A stretch of DNA of 64,000 bases from Niastella sp. (GTDB taxonomy: Bacteria > Bacteroidota > Bacteroidia > Chitinophagales > Chitinophagaceae). Positions 1 through 9,396 of the stretch are shown here, in pieces. The translations under genes and the position numbers were made by a program. The notes under the pieces were generated by a model. That model had not been told where the DNA came from and did not search any database. It saw nothing but the letters and a program-made list of their open reading frames with translations. The DNA is taken from positions 1 to 64,000 of the forward strand of contig JAGIBF010000020.1 in the NCBI GenBank assembly GCA_017744515.1. The letters are read 5' to 3'. The stretch's first letter is position 1, and each line of letters begins with the position of its first letter.

Positions 1-300
1 ATGCCGGTAGGCCAGTTCTATTTCGCTGATCACCGGTATACCCTGCTTCCTGATCTTTTTCACCAGCTCATTCTTCTCAGGAATGCCCGGGCTTTTCATT
101 ACCTCGTCGGCATTTAAGATCTCGGATTCGGTGTGTTGCCCGGCTTCATAAGCGATGTTATAAGACTCCAGCTCCGCGCGGTAATGGTCTTTAATCGCCT
201 GGCCATCGGATACAAAAACATCATAACCTTGTTGCTTGCCCAAAATGGCTGCACCCACGCCGCTTTCACCAGCTCCAAGTATTACCAAACGTTTGCTCAT
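1..300 (-). CDS. murD: UDP-N-acetylmuramoyl-L-alanine:D-glutamate ligase (MurD), N-terminal part
   Basis: Only the first 100 codons are inside the window; the gene runs off the left edge. MurD adds D-glutamate to UDP-MurNAc-L-Ala in the cytoplasm, an ATP-dependent step of peptidoglycan precursor synthesis. The visible part begins at ATG 300 and shows the N-terminal Rossmann-like UDP-binding fold with the glycine-rich stretch VILGAGESGVGAA (residues about 6-18) and the SPGIP motif (about 70-74) that is typical of MurD. It follows mraY after a 155-base gap, the usual dcw order. The ATP-binding and C-terminal domains cannot be assessed. Confidence 0.93.
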   Translation of the reverse strand, partial: MSKRLVILGAGESGVGAAILGKQQGYDVFVSDGQAIKDHYRAELESYNIAYEAGQHTESEILNADEVMKSPGIPEKNELVKKIRKQGIPVISEIELAYRH

Positions 301-455
301 AAGTACAAAATGGTACTATCCACGAATCGGATTAAAGGGGGTTTTTCGGTAGTATGAACTTTATCCAACTACTCTACTATGTTGGTTTTTCGTAAGAGGA
401 ACTTATGATACTTACTGATCAGAGGCAAAAACCTATACTACTATATATAAACTAC

Positions 456-1751
456 TTACCTGATCTTCAATGTTACGATCGCGAACACGATACACAGTAT
501 GGTCACAATCCAGAACCTCGTCACGATCTTCGCTTCATGGTATCCCAGCTTCTGGTAGTGGTGGTGCAGGGGACTCATCAGGAATATCCGTCGCCCCTCC
601 CCATACTTTTTCTTCGTGTATTTGAAATAACTTACCTGTAAAGTCACGCTCAATATCTCTACGAGGAATACGCCGCAGAAGATCGGGATCAACAACTCCT
701 TCCGCACAATAATGGCCAGCGCCGCAATAATACCTCCCAACGTTAAGCTGCCCGTATCGCCCATGAACACCTGCGCCGGATAGGCATTGTACCAGAGGAA
801 TCCAACACAGGCTCCTATCAGGGCGCCGATGAAGATGGACAACTCACCCAGGTTGGGGATGTACATGATGTTGAGGTATTCCGCAAACCGCAGGTTGCCA
901 CTGGCGTAGGCAAAAATGCCCAGACACGCTCCGATAATCGCACTCACCCCCGCAGCCAAACCATCTATCCCATCTGTAATATTGGCGCCATTCGAAACCG
1001 CCGTTATGATAAAGATCACCACGATCACATACAGAATCCAGGTCAATCCCCTCAATGCTTCAGGCAACAACCTGGCATAGTTGAACTCATGAGACTTTAC
1101 AAAGGGGATCGTCGTGATCGGCTCATTGGCCTTTACGAAATATTTTTTCTGTCCGTCCAGCGTCCTTGTAATGATCGTAGTGTCACCAGGCTTCACTACT
1201 CCGGTATATTCCCGTTCTACCTTAGTATTGTCATTGAACATCAACACCAATCCTACTACGATGCCCAGTACTACTTGTCCCAATATCTTGAACCATCCGG
1301 CCAGTCCATCCTTGTCACCTTTCTTATATGGTATACCCTGTGCCTGTGCAATTCTTTTTGCGCGCAGCTTGAGGTAATCATCGATAAAACCAACAATACC
1401 CAGCCAGATCGTGGTAAAGATCATTACCCGGATATAGGCTTTGTGCAGATCGGCCAGCAATAAGGTAGGTACCAGTATTGCCATGATGATGATCAAACCA
1501 CCCATGGTTGGTGTACCTTTCTTCTGTTGCTCACCTGCCAGGCCCAGGTCACGGACCGTTTCACCCACCTGCCTTTTACGCAGGTAATTGATCAGCTTTT
1601 TACCAAACACAGCCGAGATCACCAGCGATAAGATTACCGCTATCAGCACCCGGGAAGTAATGAACTGGAACAGTGCACTACCCGGAAACTTTACACCACT
1701 TTCTTTGAACCACTCAAATAATGAATACAGCATGTTGGTTGGTTTGACCAA
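456..1751 (-). CDS. mraY: Phospho-N-acetylmuramoyl-pentapeptide transferase (MraY)
   Basis: Integral inner-membrane enzyme that transfers phospho-MurNAc-pentapeptide from UDP to undecaprenyl phosphate, giving lipid I. The 431 residues contain about ten hydrophobic segments. Family signatures are visible: the KKGTPTMGG region (about 77-85), the DDYLK aspartate pair (124-125), [15 protein letters not shown] (254-268), the GDTGSL motif (331-336) and the [10 protein letters not shown] histidine cluster (394-403). A long hydrophilic loop (about 174-222) makes it larger than the roughly 360-residue E. coli enzyme, as is usual in Bacteroidota. A second ATG at codon 7 (1733) is an alternative start. 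It lies 155 bases after murE and before murD in the dcw cluster. Confidence 0.97.
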   Translation of the reverse strand: MVKPTNMLYSLFEWFKESGVKFPGSALFQFITSRVLIAVILSLVISAVFGKKLINYLRKRQVGETVRDLGLAGEQQKKGTPTMGGLIIIMAILVPTLLLADLHKAYIRVMIFTTIWLGIVGFIDDYLKLRAKRIAQAQGIPYKKGDKDGLAGWFKILGQVVLGIVVGLVLMFNDNTKVEREYTGVVKPGDTTIITRTLDGQKKYFVKANEPITTIPFVKSHEFNYARLLPEALRGLTWILYVIVVIFIITAVSNGANITDGIDGLAAGVSAIIGACLGIFAYASGNLRFAEYLNIMYIPNLGELSIFIGALIGACVGFLWYNAYPAQVFMGDTGSLTLGGIIAALAIIVRKELLIPIFCGVFLVEILSVTLQVSYFKYTKKKYGEGRRIFLMSPLHHHYQKLGYHEAKIVTRFWIVTILCIVFAIVTLKIR

Positions 1752-1906
1752 GAGTTAAAGAGCAGAAGAAAAAGGAAGAGGTAAGCAGCTTTCTTCAGGG
1801 TTTCTCAGATCATTCTTAGCGTTCAATTACTTCTTCATCATGGTAGTCTCTCCCTCGCTCTACCGCTCTTTTTTACTCTTAGTTTATAGTGAACCGTCCG
1901 TGAATT

Positions 1907-3373
1907 TTATTTTTCGTACAGTTTGTACATCTCGGCCAGTACCTGTTTGTCGTCAAAAGGATATTTTACTCCTTTGATCTCCTGGTACTTCTCATGTCCC
2001 TTGCCTGCAATCAGCACAATGTCATCCGGTTTCGCCAGGCTTACTGCCGTCTTGATCGCTTCCTTCCTGTCTACGATGGCGATGTATTTTCTTTTCGCTG
2101 CCGTATTCAGGCCCGTCTCCATATCACGGAGAATTTGCTCAGGGTCTTCACTGCGGGGATTGTCGGAAGTAAAGATCACGCGGTCGCTGTGCTCGCAAGC
2201 TACTTCACCCATCACCGGCCGCTTGGTCTTATCCCGGTCGCCGCCGCATCCTACCACCGTAATGATCTGCTCATGTCCTTTCCGCAATCCTTTGATGGTA
2301 GCCAGCACATTCAGCAAAGCATCAGGCGTATGCGCGTAATCCACAATACCGATCACCCTTTCATTCGGCGAAATGATATAATCGAACCGTCCCTCAGCAC
2401 CACTTAGCTCACTCAACACACGGAGTACTTCAAACTTGTCTTCGCCCAGGCAGATGGCCGCGCCGTACACTGCCAGCAGGTTATAGGCATTGAACTCACC
2501 GATCAGACGGAAATGCACTTCCTGGTCGTTGACCGTCATCACCAGGCCGGTCAGGCTATTCTCCAATATCTTGCCTTTGAACTCCGCCATCGTACGCAGG
2601 CTATAGAAATACTTGTGGGCCTGTGTATTCTGCAGCATCACCGCTCCTCTTTTGTCATCGGCATTGGAAATCGCAAAAGCCTCCGATGGCAATGAATCAA
2701 AAAAAGCTTTCTTTACACGTATATATTCGTCAAAGGTTTTATGATAATCGAGGTGATCATGGGTAATGTTGCTGAACAGGCCACCTGCATACTTCAACCC
2801 GGCAATCCGTTGCTGATGAATGGCATGGGAACTGGTTTCCATGAACACATGTGAGCAACCGGCATCTACCATTTGTTTCAGCAGCGCATTCAGGCTAATC
2901 GCATCGGGCGTGGTGTGGGTGGCAGGTACAATCTCATTACCGATATGGTTTTGCACCGTACTCAGCAGACCACATTTATAACCCAGGCCTGAAAACAACT
3001 TGAACAGTATCGTAGCGATGGTGGTCTTACCGTTGGTACCGGTAACGCCAACCAGTTTTACACGCTCAGATGGCTGGCCATAAAAGTTATGGGCCATATA
3101 ACCGGCAGCCGCACCACTGTTCTCTACCTCCACATAAGTCACTCCGTCTTTCAAAGAGGCTGGCATCACTTCGCATATAACGGCAATCGCTCCATTCTCT
3201 ACTACACTGTCGATGTACTGATGCCCGTCTGCAGCTACACCCCTGATGGCAATAAACACATCACCTTTTTCCACCTTACGGGAATCCATATGAAGGGCCT
3301 TTGCCTCCACGGCCAGATTGCCGTGCACAGAGCGGATCCTTACTTTATATAATATGTCCTGTAAAACTGCCAT
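1907..3373 (-). CDS. murE: UDP-N-acetylmuramoyl-tripeptide synthetase (MurE)
   Basis: Cytoplasmic ligase that adds the third stem-peptide residue to UDP-MurNAc-L-Ala-D-Glu. The 488-residue protein has the ATP-binding loop GVTGTNGKTT (109-118), the central Mur ligase motifs, the lysine in VKKAFF (about 221) that is carbamylated in the family, and DNPR at 404-407. DNPR is the known hallmark of enzymes selecting meso-diaminopimelate, so the peptidoglycan is predicted to be DAP type. It follows ftsI by 41 bases and precedes mraY by 155 bases, consistent with one dcw transcript. Confidence 0.97.
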   Translation of the reverse strand: MAVLQDILYKVRIRSVHGNLAVEAKALHMDSRKVEKGDVFIAIRGVAADGHQYIDSVVENGAIAVICEVMPASLKDGVTYVEVENSGAAAGYMAHNFYGQPSERVKLVGVTGTNGKTTIATILFKLFSGLGYKCGLLSTVQNHIGNEIVPATHTTPDAISLNALLKQMVDAGCSHVFMETSSHAIHQQRIAGLKYAGGLFSNITHDHLDYHKTFDEYIRVKKAFFDSLPSEAFAISNADDKRGAVMLQNTQAHKYFYSLRTMAEFKGKILENSLTGLVMTVNDQEVHFRLIGEFNAYNLLAVYGAAICLGEDKFEVLRVLSELSGAEGRFDYIISPNERVIGIVDYAHTPDALLNVLATIKGLRKGHEQIITVVGCGGDRDKTKRPVMGEVACEHSDRVIFTSDNPRSEDPEQILRDMETGLNTAAKRKYIAIVDRKEAIKTAVSLAKPDDIVLIAGKGHEKYQEIKGVKYPFDDKQVLAEMYKLYEK

Positions 3374-3414
3374 ATATATTATCGTCCCGGTGACGCTGTC
3401 AACGCGATTGTTAA

Positions 3415-5553
3415 TTAATTCAATTCGATGATCACCGGCTGATTCTTCATAAAAGATGCTCCCGGCGTCACACTTTGTGTCTTCACTTTACCCCTGCCCC
3501 TCACAATTACTTTGGCCTGCATATTCTCCAGCAGGAACAAGGCATCTTTCAAACCCATACCCCGCACATCGGGCATATTCTTTTTAGATACAGGCTGCCC
3601 ATTCAACACCGGCTCATAATTAGCGGCATATAGCCTTGTCCATTCATGAGCGCCTACAGAATCCCTGTACTTCCATTGCAGGGTGTTCATCACCTGTTGC
3701 ATATCTTCGGCAGCGCCTGCATATAAATAATAAGAACTATCTTTTTTAACCGGGATGGACTGTGGCGCTTTCCTATCCTTATCAGCATTCAACGCATACA
3801 GCTTATCTGCCAGCTCCTTGAATACCGGTCCCGCGATCTTTGCTCCATAATACACCGGCGCAAATGGTTTATTCTTCACTACCACGATGCAGCTGTACTG
3901 TGGATTATCTGCCGGAAAGTAACCTGCAAAGGACGACTGGTAAATATGATCGGCATAACCACGGTTGCCATTTGCCATCAATGAGGTACCCGTTTTACCA
4001 GCTACCGAATAAGGCGCTCCTTTGAACAGGCTGAATCCTGTACCATGCGGCTCGTTGCACACTGCTTTCAGGCACTCCTGCAACAACCTCAATGTTTGCT
4101 CGCTGCACACTGCCTGCTCCAGCACTTCCGGTTGATTTTCTTTTACTACCAATCCGTTCTCCTTTATCGCATTCACCAGGTAAGGTTTCATCATCTTACC
4201 GTCGTTGGCAATAGCATTATAGAGCATCAGGGTTTGCAAGGGACTTACCAGCACTTCATAACCAAAGCTCATCCAGGGCAGTGAAGTAGCGCTCCATGTT
4301 TTCGACTTAGGTGTTTTAACGATCGGTGTCGTTTCACCCAGCAGATCGATCCCGGAATATTCGTTGAAGCGCATCTTCTTCAGGTGATCTACAAACTGTG
4401 TTGGCTTTTTTGAATAGTATGCCATCACCAGCTTGGCCATCCCCACATTGGAGCTCATTTGAAAAGCCTCTTTTATCGAAACATCATATCCGTGGTTCTC
4501 ACTGTCGTATACTGTTCTGCCATTCACCTGCCAGGTACCGCCTTCGAGGTTCACCCGGTGGTTGAGCGCGATATACTTGTCTTCCAACAGGGCCAGCATG
4601 GTGGCCAGCTTGAAAGTAGATCCCGGCTCAGAAGCGCGGATGGCATAGTTCATGTCTTCAAAGTAGGAGCCATCAGGTCTCCGGCCCAGGTTGGCAATCG
4701 CCTTGATCTTTCCCGTCTTCACTTCCATCACCAGGCAGGTGCCGTATTCGCATTCATTCGTCGCCAGTGTCTTATACAAAGCCGTCTCGGCAATGTCCTG
4801 TATGTTTACATCCAGCGTGGTGATGATGTCTTTCCCATTCTGTGGTTCGATCTCGGAACCATCTACCGGCACAAACACACCCGCTGCCACTTTACGCATC
4901 AATCGCTTGCCTATCTCGCCTTTCAACACTGTATCGTACGTTTTCTCCAGCCCTACGTTCGTATTCTTCATCTTCCCCTCGCTATCGATATACTCTCTCG
5001 ACAGGCCGATCGTTCTGTTGGCCAGCAGGCCAAATGGGTTCAGGCGTTTATCCTTTACTTCAGGAATAAACCCGCTCTTATCCCTACCCTGCCTGATCAA
5101 TGGCATGGTGCGTAACTCCTTATATTGCCGGAACGAAAGGTTCTTCTTAAAAAGGAAATACCGGTCTTTCCTGCGGTACCCCTGTTGTAACAGCTGCTTA
5201 TATTCCGAGCTGCTGCGGTCTTTAAAATAATCTGCCAGGCTGGAGGATAGCGAATCGACGTTATCCCTGAAGCGCTTGCCATTCTTCTCGCGCAGACCCT
5301 CGGCCATGAAATCGATATATATATTAAAGAACGGGATCGATGTGCTGAGCATGCTTCCATCTTCACTGTAGATCGTTCCCCGCTCAGCATCTATTTCTAC
5401 AAATTTTTGCTGGTCTTTTTTAGCTTCATTGATCCAGTGAGTACCTTGTATCTGCTGGATATATACTGCCCGCATCAATATTATCACGCTGAACACCACT
5501 ATGCCGATAAAGCACAGGTACACTCTCCATAATATGTCGCGTTTGACTTCCAA
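3415..5553 (-). CDS. ftsI: Division-specific class B penicillin-binding protein with C-terminal PASTA domain (FtsI/PBP3-like)
   Basis: Transpeptidase that cross-links septal peptidoglycan, anchored in the inner membrane with the catalytic domain in the periplasm. The 712 residues start with a cytoplasmic stub and one membrane segment (about 11-31), then the class B dimerisation domain, then the transpeptidase domain with all three active-site motifs: STFK (serine 312), SSN (367-369) and KTGT (520-523). Residues from about 655 onward, starting MPDVRGMGL, form a single PASTA domain. The position between ftsL and murE in the dcw cluster identifies it as the septal enzyme rather than an elongation PBP2. 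Confidence 0.95.
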   Translation of the reverse strand: MEVKRDILWRVYLCFIGIVVFSVIILMRAVYIQQIQGTHWINEAKKDQQKFVEIDAERGTIYSEDGSMLSTSIPFFNIYIDFMAEGLREKNGKRFRDNVDSLSSSLADYFKDRSSSEYKQLLQQGYRRKDRYFLFKKNLSFRQYKELRTMPLIRQGRDKSGFIPEVKDKRLNPFGLLANRTIGLSREYIDSEGKMKNTNVGLEKTYDTVLKGEIGKRLMRKVAAGVFVPVDGSEIEPQNGKDIITTLDVNIQDIAETALYKTLATNECEYGTCLVMEVKTGKIKAIANLGRRPDGSYFEDMNYAIRASEPGSTFKLATMLALLEDKYIALNHRVNLEGGTWQVNGRTVYDSENHGYDVSIKEAFQMSSNVGMAKLVMAYYSKKPTQFVDHLKKMRFNEYSGIDLLGETTPIVKTPKSKTWSATSLPWMSFGYEVLVSPLQTLMLYNAIANDGKMMKPYLVNAIKENGLVVKENQPEVLEQAVCSEQTLRLLQECLKAVCNEPHGTGFSLFKGAPYSVAGKTGTSLMANGNRGYADHIYQSSFAGYFPADNPQYSCIVVVKNKPFAPVYYGAKIAGPVFKELADKLYALNADKDRKAPQSIPVKKDSSYYLYAGAAEDMQQVMNTLQWKYRDSVGAHEWTRLYAANYEPVLNGQPVSKKNMPDVRGMGLKDALFLLENMQAKVIVRGRGKVKTQSVTPGASFMKNQPVIIELN

Positions 5554-5573
5554 GGGACAGGCCGTGTATGTAG

Positions 5574-5625
5574 TTACTGATTATTTTAATTATTGTTCTG
5601 ACGGCTTCTTTGTAATAATCAGTAA
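5574..5625. repeat. 12-bp perfect inverted repeat between ftsL and ftsI
   Basis: TTACTGATTATT (5574-5585) and AATAATCAGTAA (5614-5625) are exact reverse complements separated by 28 bases, in a very AT-rich 106-base gap. A third related stretch, ATTGATTACTG, follows near 5643. There is no T-tract for a terminator. It could be an RNA hairpin modulating ftsI expression or a protein site, but AT-richness raises the chance of coincidence. Confidence 0.35.
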
Positions 5626-5659
5626 TTATTAATTAATAATTATTGATTACTGCTTTTGC

Positions 5660-6019
5660 TCAGTTACTCTTTTTACTCATCGAATCTGTTAATACGATGG
5701 GTGGAACGATCAGTTCTTTCAACCCCAATCCCAACCGCTCTACCTCCTTGGCTACCTCACTTTGTTTACTCCGGAACATCACATCACTCCTAAGCGTCTT
5801 GTATTCGTATTGCAATTCCTTCAACTCCTTGCTCACCTTGTTGATGTTGCGGATGGTCTTGTCCGCATAGTGCCCGTTATATATATATACAACCGCGAGC
5901 GCCGACAGAAACAGGAAGAACGGAATATTTTTGACTATCCAGCGATAGCTGAACAGCCGCCTCCGCTCTTTCTTGCGTGCGGTTTCCTTTACTTCTTCTT
6001 GTTCTTTTTCTTCGCTCAT
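5660..6019 (-). CDS. ftsL: FtsL-like division protein
   Basis: Small bitopic membrane protein of 119 residues: a highly charged cytoplasmic N-terminus rich in E and K (1-25), one hydrophobic segment (about 33-51), and a periplasmic coiled-coil-like region with regularly spaced leucines (about 55-100). This architecture, the size and the position between rsmH and ftsI match FtsL, which with FtsB and FtsQ bridges early and late divisome proteins. Sequence identity within this family is always low, so the call rests mainly on architecture and synteny. Confidence 0.8.
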   Translation of the reverse strand: MSEEKEQEEVKETARKKERRRLFSYRWIVKNIPFFLFLSALAVVYIYNGHYADKTIRNINKVSKELKELQYEYKTLRSDVMFRSKQSEVAKEVERLGLGLKELIVPPIVLTDSMSKKSN

Positions 6020-6144
6020 GATTCTTTAAGATTAGCGGCTGAACAGTTACTCACCGTCCAACCGCTAATAAAATTGCTGAATGTTCTCCTGGCCTTCATT
6101 CAGACATTGGATTTGTACCCTTTATTTTGATGATAAGAACTCGC

Positions 6145-7095
6145 TTATACCTTCTCGGCAATACGCAACTTGGCGCTCCGCGAACGCGGGTTGCGCTTTA
6201 TCTCTTCCTGCGTAGCAGTGATTGGCTTTTTGGTAATTATTTTCAGCGGCGACTCAGCAACATCCCGTCCAAATGGATCAATCTGCTCTGATTCCTCTGT
6301 ATCACCTTTCCGGAAATAGTTTTTAACTATCCTGTCTTCCAGCGAATGAAAGGTAATGATGGCCACCCGGCCACCTGGCTTTAGTAGTGAAGGAGTTTGT
6401 TGCAGCATCTCTTTCAAGGCCCCCAATTCATCATTCACTTCAATGCGCAATGCCTGAAATACCTGGGCAAAGTACTTGTTGGGATTCCCTTTCACCACCG
6501 ACTGAACGGCTTGTTTAAAATTGGCAATTGTTTTCAACGATACGGTTTGCCGGACCTGCACAATGGTACGCGCCAGGGTTTTTGAGTTGGTCACTTCGCC
6601 GTATTGCTCAAATAATTTGTGCAATCGCTGCTCGTCGTAAGTACTCACCACTTCGAAGGCGGTTAATTCCTGCCGCTTGTCCATTCGCATATCCATATCA
6701 CCTTCAAAACGAATAGAGAAACCACGGTCCGCCTCATCAAACTGGTGACTGCTTACACCGAGATCGGCCATAATGCCATCTACCTGTGCCACCTTGTGCA
6801 GTCGCAAAAACCGTTGCAGGTGCCGGAAGTTGTGCGGCACAAAGATGATCCTTGGATCATCCGGCACATTCTGTTTAGCATCTGCATCCTGGTCAAAAAC
6901 CAGTAACTGCCCATTTTTACCAAGCCGCTTTAGTATTTCGCCGGAATGACCACCACCACCAAATGTGCAATCCACATATATGCCATCTGGTTGTATGTTG
7001 AGTCCGTCTACCGTTTCCTGCAGCAATACCGGAATATGATAATCCGCATTGCCCGGGGAGAAAGATGCAGCGTTATGGTTGTCCTTATCGCTCAT
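6145..7095 (-). CDS. rsmH: 16S rRNA (cytosine-1402-N4)-methyltransferase (RsmH/MraW)
   Basis: SAM-dependent methyltransferase modifying C1402 in the decoding centre of 16S rRNA. The 316 residues show HIPVLLQETVDGL near the N-terminus (about 20-32), the SAM-binding motif DCTFGGGGHSGEIL (about 42-55), LGVSSHQFDEADRGFS with the characteristic RGFS, and IITFHSLEDRIVK, a strong RsmH signature. The C-terminus NPRSRSAKLRIAEK is also typical. It starts four bases after mraZ ends, so the two genes are probably translationally coupled. Confidence 0.97.
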   Translation of the reverse strand: MSDKDNHNAASFSPGNADYHIPVLLQETVDGLNIQPDGIYVDCTFGGGGHSGEILKRLGKNGQLLVFDQDADAKQNVPDDPRIIFVPHNFRHLQRFLRLHKVAQVDGIMADLGVSSHQFDEADRGFSIRFEGDMDMRMDKRQELTAFEVVSTYDEQRLHKLFEQYGEVTNSKTLARTIVQVRQTVSLKTIANFKQAVQSVVKGNPNKYFAQVFQALRIEVNDELGALKEMLQQTPSLLKPGGRVAIITFHSLEDRIVKNYFRKGDTEESEQIDPFGRDVAESPLKIITKKPITATQEEIKRNPRSRSAKLRIAEKV

Positions 7096-7099
7096 CTGC

Positions 7100-7570
7100 T
7101 TAATGTTGACTTCCCGGTAGACTGGCCGCAGTCATTACCTGTTGCGCCAATTGACTAAAGGCTTCGGGTGAAAAAGATTCAAAGAGCTGTTGGTACTTAT
7201 CCTTATCCCAGATTTCAATTTTGTTCATGGCCGCTACCAGCACGATATCCTTCTCCAGCCCGGCGTGATCCTTTAAGTTGGGCGGCAACAACAACCTGCC
7301 TGCACTATCCAGCTCCAGCACCGTTGCCCCGTTCAGAAAGTATCTTCTGAATTCCCGAACTTTGGGATCAAAATCATTCAATTTGCCCAATTCAGTGAAT
7401 ATGGGATCCCAGCTTTTCATGGGATACAGCGTAAGGCATTTTTCGAAGCCTCTGTTAACAACAAACTGGCTCCCGGCCTCTTCCGGCAACTGCTTTTTAA
7501 AGCCAGCCGGCAAGAGGAAGCGACCTTTTGTGTCCAAAGTTGCTTCGTATTCGCCTATGAAACCATTCAT
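7100..7570 (-). CDS. mraZ: Transcriptional regulator MraZ
   Basis: First gene of the dcw cluster. MraZ is an AbrB-fold, ring-forming DNA-binding protein that represses its own operon. The 156 residues contain two SpoVT/AbrB-like half domains: GEYEATLDTKGRFLLP (6-21) and GATVLELDSAGRLLLPP (about 81-97), each carrying the DxxGR core. Its start codon at 7570 lies 32 bases from three phased GTG-type boxes (7603-7628), the expected operator, so autoregulation is likely. Confidence 0.95.
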   Translation of the reverse strand: MNGFIGEYEATLDTKGRFLLPAGFKKQLPEEAGSQFVVNRGFEKCLTLYPMKSWDPIFTELGKLNDFDPKVREFRRYFLNGATVLELDSAGRLLLPPNLKDHAGLEKDIVLVAAMNKIEIWDKDKYQQLFESFSPEAFSQLAQQVMTAASLPGSQH

Positions 7571-7602
7571 TCTTAATCACTTAACCCCTTATCGCTTTTA
7601 AT

Positions 7603-7628
7603 TACCACAAAATAACACTTTTTCCCAC
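7603..7628 (-). promoter_or_regulatory. Triple MraZ-binding box upstream of mraZ
   Basis: Read on the minus strand, three hexamers GTGGGA (7628-7623), GTGTTA (7618-7613) and GTGGTA (7608-7603) are separated by exactly four bases each, giving a 10-bp period, one helical turn. MraZ operators described in other bacteria are three or four short G-rich repeats with about 10-bp spacing upstream of mraZ, so this fits closely. It lies 33-58 bases before the mraZ start. A partial TAnnTTTG-like element (TTATTTTG) overlaps the middle and last boxes. Confidence 0.75.
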
Positions 7629-8169
7629 TCTCTAACGAGGATTTGGAATTTTTATTTTTTCCACAAGTCTTGATTTGTATGTAAGTAGCGCTCCTGCTTC
7701 ATTCCAGGCCCTTTCGCCTGGTGGGAGCCAATATTACCGTGCATTTACTGTGAATTGCCGGGCAAATCCTGTGGATAAGCCTCTTCTTCCTGTGCATTAC
7801 CTGTGATCATGGTTTTATTCGTAGGCTATCTTCAGGTTATAGTAGGGTTATTGCAGGCTTTAGACCCAAAGAAAATGGGAAGAAAACCCCAGGAAGACCC
7901 TAAGATGACCCCAGGATGATGGGTTTATGAAAGAGAGAACAATACCTCCATGAGCAATGAGATCAACTGGGTCGTACATTTGCAATCCGGCCTATTAAAT
8001 CCGGATTTGGCAGTAACAGGCCGATCCCCCCAGCCCCCGCTGAAAAACCGAGCAACGGTATATTGAAGAACCCTATCCGTTATAACCTGTGAACGATCGT
8101 TGAGCGACCTGATATAAGTAGCACTAACAGCAAAACGATAAAAATGACGGCAATAAGCCGTACCCCCAT
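7629..8169. other. Intergenic region between mraZ and queA, nothing firm seen
   Basis: Divergent spacer holding the 5' regions of mraZ (minus) and queA (plus). The perfect -7-like octamer TACATTTG at 7975-7982 faces queA but has no matching TTTG about 19 bases upstream and is 190 bases from the start codon, so it is not called. No ORF, RNA gene or repeat could be supported. Confidence 0.4.
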
Positions 8170-9396
8170 ATGCATCCGAAGAGTATAGCCATTAAGGATT
8201 TCACTTATCAGTTACCGGAAGAGCGGATTGCCCGGTACCCGCTGCCTGAAAGGGACAGCTCCAAACTATTGATCTACAAAGACAAAAAGCTCCAGGAAGA
8301 TATTTACCGTCATATCGACGAATACCTGCCGACAGATTCTTTACTCCTATTTAATAATACAAAGGTTGTGGAGGCGCGGCTGTTGTTTCAAAAGCCTACA
8401 GGTGCTTCCATCGAGGTCTTCTGCCTTGAACCTCATGCTGATTATCCGGATATTACCACGGCCATGTCGCAAAAGGGGCGGGTAACCTGGATGTGCCTTA
8501 TCGGTGGCGCTTCCAAATGGAAAAGCGGCCAGATACTGGAGAAGCGCATTGCTCATGGCAGCGAAATCATTCTCTTACAAGCGAAATACCTCGAAAAAGT
8601 AAAGGACAGCTTTGCCATCGAATTGTCGTGGGCGCCTGACACGCTGAGCTTTGCAGAAGTACTGCACCTGGCCGGCATCATTCCGCTGCCTCCGTATATC
8701 AAAAGGGCAGCTGAAGTAACAGACGCTACGCGTTATCAAACGATCTATGCGCAGTCCGATGGTTCCGTGGCAGCGCCAACTGCCGGGTTGCACTTTACGG
8801 AATCACTGTTCGAGCGGTTACAAGCGCGAAATATTCAACGGAGTTATGTAACGCTGCATGTGGGGGCAGGCACTTTCCAGCCGGTGAAAAGCGACGTGAT
8901 GGATGGCCATGAAATGCATGTGGAATTTATAGACGTGCCGGCTACACTTATTCAACAACTTATAGATTATAGCGACAAACATATTACAGTAGTGGGCACT
9001 ACTTCGCTACGCACTGTAGAAAGCCTTTACTGGCTGGGAGTAAAAACCATTCTTCACCCTGATATTATACCCGGTGAGCTGGTTGTTCGTCAATGGGATG
9101 CTTATGAGCTGGATGCCACTCATATAACCGCAGTTGATGCGCTCAACTCCTTGCTGCAGTACATGCAAAAGCATCAATGGGAAAGGCTGATCACCAAAAC
9201 ACAATTGCTGATAACGCCCGGTTATACCATCCGCATACCACGGGCACTGGTCACTAACTTTCACCAGCCTCAATCTACTTTGTTACTGCTGGTAGCGGCT
9301 TTTGCCGGCAATGAATGGAGAAGTATTTATGAGTATGCACTGGAACATGAATTCCGGTTTCTCAGTTATGGTGATGGATGTCTGCTGTTTCGGTAA
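8170..9396 (+). CDS. queA: S-adenosylmethionine:tRNA ribosyltransferase-isomerase (QueA)
   Basis: Forms epoxyqueuosine on tRNA by transferring the ribosyl moiety of SAM to preQ1 at position 34, the penultimate step of queuosine synthesis. The 408-residue product opens with FTYQLPEERIARYPLPERD, close to the DFxYxLPxxLIAxxP start of the family, and contains SLLLFNNTKVVEARL, PLPPYIKR, VAAPTAGLHFT, HVGAGTFQPV, GTTSLRTVES and VTNFHQPQSTLLLLVAAF, all family signatures. It is longer than the E. coli protein (about 356). Its last 35 bases overlap the 3' end of the convergent kinase gene. Confidence 0.95.
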   Translation: MHPKSIAIKDFTYQLPEERIARYPLPERDSSKLLIYKDKKLQEDIYRHIDEYLPTDSLLLFNNTKVVEARLLFQKPTGASIEVFCLEPHADYPDITTAMSQKGRVTWMCLIGGASKWKSGQILEKRIAHGSEIILLQAKYLEKVKDSFAIELSWAPDTLSFAEVLHLAGIIPLPPYIKRAAEVTDATRYQTIYAQSDGSVAAPTAGLHFTESLFERLQARNIQRSYVTLHVGAGTFQPVKSDVMDGHEMHVEFIDVPATLIQQLIDYSDKHITVVGTTSLRTVESLYWLGVKTILHPDIIPGELVVRQWDAYELDATHITAVDALNSLLQYMQKHQWERLITKTQLLITPGYTIRIPRALVTNFHQPQSTLLLLVAAFAGNEWRSIYEYALEHEFRFLSYGDGCLLFR

